Source: Candidatus Magasanikiibacteriota bacterium | GTDB lineage: Bacteria; Patescibacteriota; Patescibacteriia; Magasanikbacterales; GWA2-37-8 | Assembly: GCA_903853785.1 (NCBI GenBank) | Contig: CAINUM010000005.1 | Coordinates: 1-8,634 of the forward strand | Reading direction: 5' to 3' | DNA length: 8,634 bases | Shown here: piece after piece, positions 7,101 through 8,634 of the stretch | Position numbering within the stretch: position 1 is the stretch's first letter | Layout: the number at the start of each line of letters is the position of its first letter | Notes under the pieces: model-generated | The model's input: only the letters and a program-made list of their open reading frames with translations | Database searches by the model: none | What the model was told of the DNA's origin: nothing | Translations under genes and position numbers: made by a program

Positions 7101-8634
7101 GGTGATCAGTGTTGTCAGTCTGGCACCCAAATTGGTCAATGTATCGCAAAAGGTGCAGCGTGTGCGGGTGTTTTTAAAAATAGTGGTTTTGTTTGGTTGT
7201 TTTCAACCAAAGATATTGTTGAACCACCTCGTGTTGTAGAGCGTTGTGGTAAAGAAACTGAGTTAGGATTAAATCTTCCTTCTCCTTCTCCTTCTACAAA
7301 ATGGAATATCGTAGGACATAATGACGCTAGTCAGGTTTGTCAGACAGCGTTGGTTACAATTGAATTTAGTGGAAAATTAACACAGAACACTGTTGATTCT
7401 GGTACGGTTGTAGTAAAATCGTGTGGAAGTGTGGATGCAAACGGTGCTTGTACAGGTGCTAGTAGTGTTGTTACCATGGCTAATGATAGTTATAAATTAC
7501 AAACTGCCGGTAACAATAAAGATTATTTATCATTGAGATCGTCCGTTGGAAAATGGAGTCCAAACCAGCTATACCAAGTAATTTTAGCGGGTGGTACAAA
7601 TGGTATTAAAGCCTTGCCCTCCACTGTAAAAGACCAGAATTTGAGTTTGGTAGCTTCAAATCCATGTGGTGGAGATTCGGCTTATTGTTTTACTTTCAAA
7701 ACTGGAGAAGGCGATTGTGTGTTGAGACAAGTTGTCGTTACACCAAATAATTTCTGGGCAAATTACTTAGAGTCCCCAATGCGTGACCATGGTTTTGGTG
7801 GAAGTGTTTATGATGTATTTTATCGTGGAAATGGTTTGAGCAACCAGTATTGCACGATGATGGATATGTCACAATTCGCATGGCAATGGGGTGTTAATAA
7901 TAAAAATAACTCTGGAAAAATTTACGCACAAATCAGTGGTGCTCAAAATGTAACCACCACTCAAGTAGATACAAAGGCAAATACAATGGGAATTGGTTTG
8001 GCTGGTAATAGTGTAGATGTGATGGCAACCGCTACTTTTGGTAGTATTATCAAAGGTGGAAGTAGTCCTCTGACAATTGATTTATCTAATCCTGAAGTAA
8101 TAGATTTTTGGCCAAAATGTTTGGAAGCTTGTACTAATGCTGCGGTCGGAGCCAAATTTAATGTTACGATGTCTACCTTTAATCAATCTTCTGCTGTTCA
8201 ATTAATGAAATGTAATGATGAAAATTGTCTTAGTGCGACCGCAACAAGTACTGCTGCCACGTTTGATGTTTCATCAGGTAATACAATTTTAAAAATTGCA
8301 AATGATGTTGGTGGCCAGGCGCTTCTACCAAACACATTATATCAAGTAGTGCTGTCAGCCACTGGAACACCAGGACAGGTTGGAACCGATCAGTTATGGT
8401 CTGCTTCGGACTCATACAACCTAGCTACCACTTCGAAACCATACAATAAAGCATTTGTATGGAGATTTAGAACAAAAAAAGAAGCTTGTAAAGTAGATCG
8501 TGTGGCCGTCTTGCCAACCGTATTCACAGCCGTAAAATTAAAAGACTCTGCGATTTTCCAAGCTCAACCTTATGCTGCACCAGATGCATGTAGTGCTACA
8601 GGACAAAAATTAAATCCATGGAGTCAAGATTGGA
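4083..8634 (+). CDS. Giant cysteine-rich surface protein: pilin-like anchor, IPT/TIG and Ig-like modules (3' end outside window)
   Basis: I translated this frame by hand from ATG 4083 and found no stop through codon 1517 at the window edge, so the protein is at least 1517 residues. Residues 1-31 are a signal peptide (V-Q-A before Ala32); membrane helices lie at ~63-86 and ~99-121 in the pilin-like domain shared with the upstream gene. The outer part contains an Ig-like region (~170-390), a Cys-rich DCGG motif (397-434), four IPT/TIG-like modules (~450-546, 693-779, 784-893, 895-997), a Cys cluster with a Cys-Cys pair (998-1027), and alternating SbsA-type Ig and a second module type from 1047 to the edge. 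About 50 cysteines occur, none before residue 136, so all fall in the predicted external part. The start is 10 bases after the preceding TAG, with no Shine-Dalgarno, which suggests coupling. Specific function is unknown; an adhesin or cell-surface fibre is inference. Confidence 0.87.
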   Translation, partial: MKFLNKKLFLFLLFSLFLVTGFFIFNNSVQAASSSLDVGLQQVSATGLPSGDIRTIVAKIIKTALGLLGTVALVLMLYAGYLWMTAGGDDEKIGTSKKILINATIGLAIILSAYAIVSFVMNKLVDATGAGVMSKCEVQRANAGSYYGGDCPDNPGNIDCPYGNCNSKLLIVSKPSNGNVCIRNVAPLYVFNIDVDVNTLNNNVVVVKASDLSEVVGSWNWQPAHHNIAYFKPTNGACPGPDTGKDCFEATTNYTVKIKNGGKDIQSVSGKALDCPLGSTNCNDVSFTTGDGVDRQDPVISIISPTLSNTNLQQGNSIPVQINYTDDGGLQNLIFNVDNLLVTTTNVGGCQKSGTVTMTWPTNNIGLGTHSLKAIGFDMAANIGEGNSKANLKPAHCFDQILNEGEKLIDCGGECGVCDGDKCVSDTDCTSGYCYKQPANAAEGVCVQKTIIDSYSPFSAAVGDYVSIIGKYFGNSKGHVYFSSASTTVVSKPVTSTCQYNPSKTCTNIPGECDIKTINSILINLPTPVVKSGVCSISVNNLVWWPFQPQGISLPCDSNVECSFSALGNVTGTLMVDSAKSLSGNTMGGGYQSSCKKITELTVLTRQCLQNFVTSTANLQIEAPVVNCGPGFNNWSNNQIIVIVPQGAVSGKISVFNPLATGTEQYNIKYYDTTGDGFNHVPNFTLTTTSHPGICGIDPDNGPVGTAVTVRGKNFSTYDSAKSFVTFNDAVKAKINGWVNNTDAIVIAVVPSGLGNGNYGVKIVDKNNLSSNSVLYTVSGSNSEAPIISDISAPVSTTMGDYLTITGKNFGPNQGVVWFQPINNATANKIDGSFSFPSACKNSVWKDDQIVVKVPTGLSTGGAKYTIQVRNVDKDLVSALDNSKIATIYDGSPSPGLCAIDPTSGYVPFAAANLMTAYGEYLNNTSKFYFWKNGGQSNLIASTLVGVNVTASNDGKSLTTFPGAGVAGVADITSGLVFAYRDSDKKQSNGLLFSTNDCTKNGCASGGDQCCQSGTQIGQCIAKGAACAGVFKNSGFVWLFSTKDIVEPPRVVERCGKETELGLNLPSPSPSTKWNIVGHNDASQVCQTALVTIEFSGKLTQNTVDSGTVVVKSCGSVDANGACTGASSVVTMANDSYKLQTAGNNKDYLSLRSSVGKWSPNQLYQVILAGGTNGIKALPSTVKDQNLSLVASNPCGGDSAYCFTFKTGEGDCVLRQVVVTPNNFWANYLESPMRDHGFGGSVYDVFYRGNGLSNQYCTMMDMSQFAWQWGVNNKNNSGKIYAQISGAQNVTTTQVDTKANTMGIGLAGNSVDVMATATFGSIIKGGSSPLTIDLSNPEVIDFWPKCLEACTNAAVGAKFNVTMSTFNQSSAVQLMKCNDENCLSATATSTAATFDVSSGNTILKIANDVGGQALLPNTLYQVVLSATGTPGQVGTDQLWSASDSYNLATTSKPYNKAFVWRFRTKKEACKVDRVAVLPTVFTAVKLKDSAIFQAQPYAAPDACSATGQKLNPWSQDW
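4221..4454 (+). repeat. Pilin-like membrane domain, copy 2
   Basis: Residues 47-124 of the giant protein, the gapless partner of the segment at 2141-2374. It has the same organisation: Gly-Leu-Pro lead-in, first helix ending in YAGYLWMTAGG, a charged loop with DDEK and a following Lys pair, and second helix IGLAIILSAYAI. Confidence 0.85.
5430..7073 (+). repeat. Four IPT/TIG-like Ig modules in the giant protein
   Basis: Four segments share the IPT/TIG pattern of a Pro-containing opening strand, then G-x-x-[VL]-[ST]-[IV]-x-G-[KE]-x-[FL], then a short 'VxF' strand. The openings are at residues ~451 (GDYVSIIGKYFG), 694 (GTAVTVRGKNF), 785 (GDYLTITGKNFG) and 897 (a weaker match ending in TAYGEYL). 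Modules 2 and 4 open with the related G-[IL]-C-[GA]-I-D-P. A stretch of about 145 residues between modules 1 and 2 (~548-692) is less regular and may hold another degenerate module. IPT folds occur in many surface and receptor proteins. Confidence 0.7.
7221..8634 (+). repeat. Alternating two-module repeat, 257-residue period
   Basis: An SbsA-type Ig module (residues 1047-1211) ends with FTFKTGEGDC and is followed by a different module (1212-1337) opening C-x-x-x-x-V-V-V-x-P-x-x-F. A second Ig module (1338-1468) ends with WRFRTKKEAC and is again followed by C-x-x-x-x-V-A-V-x-P-x-x-F. The module-opening cysteines are residues 1212 and 1469, 257 apart. The Ig modules also share [NQ]-x-LYQV-[IV]-L. 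The second copy of the other module is cut by the window edge. Confidence 0.65.
7278..7295 (+). repeat. Three tandem CCTTCT hexamers encoding Pro-Ser linker
   Basis: CCTTCT occurs three times in a row and encodes (Pro-Ser)3 at residues 1066-1071, inside an SbsA-type Ig module of the giant protein. It is probably a flexible insertion; gain or loss of a unit would keep the frame. Confidence 0.8.

Noticed and set aside
4729..8415. Short open frames at 4729-4914, 5907-6122, 6010-6195, 6970-7239, 7961-8155 and 8230-8415
   Set aside because: All are inside the giant gene in other frames or on the other strand; the frame from 4083 is continuous and domain-rich across all of them.
1..8634. UGA recoding, as in some CPR lineages
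   Set aside because: No in-frame TGA occurs in any called gene and Trp is always TGG, so the standard code explains the window.
1..8634. CRISPR arrays, tRNA/rRNA genes, insertion sequences, attachment sites
   Set aside because: No direct-repeat/spacer pattern, cloverleaf-like element, transposase motif or terminal inverted repeats were found; coding sequence fills nearly the whole window.

Overview
The window is AT-rich bacterial DNA with every gene on the + strand: the 3' end of a signal peptidase I gene, histidyl-tRNA synthetase (hisS), ribosomal protein bS21 (rpsU), and two neighbouring genes for large surface proteins. The second of these runs off the right edge with no stop codon in 1517 codons. 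The surface proteins carry a TrbC/VirB2-type pilin-like membrane domain fused to long Ig-like arrays. That architecture, together with the lysine-rich and rather divergent bS21, most resembles Candidatus Patescibacteria (CPR), perhaps near the Magasanikbacteria/Falkowbacteria-type groups. The lineage call is inference. The standard code fits: Trp is read from TGG throughout and no TGA occurs in frame in the called genes, which argues against the UGA=Gly code of Gracilibacteria/Absconditabacteria.

Layout. 1-233: end of lepB. 243-1652: hisS, with a 9-base gap after lepB. 1636-1714: a compact control region made of a near-consensus sigma70 promoter whose -35 box lies in the last hisS codons, a small hairpin at the predicted transcription start, and the only strong Shine-Dalgarno in the window. 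1721-1957: rpsU. 1979-4072: a 697-residue pilin/Ig fusion protein. 4083-8634+: a giant cysteine-rich paralogue with IPT/TIG and SbsA-type Ig modules.

The most striking non-coding signal is a perfect 10-bp GC-rich inverted repeat with flanking A and T tracts at 2011-2055. It looks like an intrinsic terminator, yet it lies inside the signal-peptide codons of the 697-residue protein. With the promoter at 1636-1664 it delimits a short rpsU transcription unit whose 3' end would fall inside the next gene. Expression of the surface-protein pair may therefore depend on terminator read-through or on translation melting the hairpin.

How the genes may work together: both surface proteins have signal peptides with an A-x-A-like cleavage site, so a signal peptidase I such as the one at the left edge would be expected to process them. 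After cleavage, two membrane helices would remain, with a short charged cytoplasmic loop and the Ig array outside. hisS and rpsU are translation genes with no obvious functional link to the surface proteins. No tRNA, rRNA, CRISPR array, insertion sequence or minus-strand gene was found, and no gene-free stretch exceeds about 70 bases.
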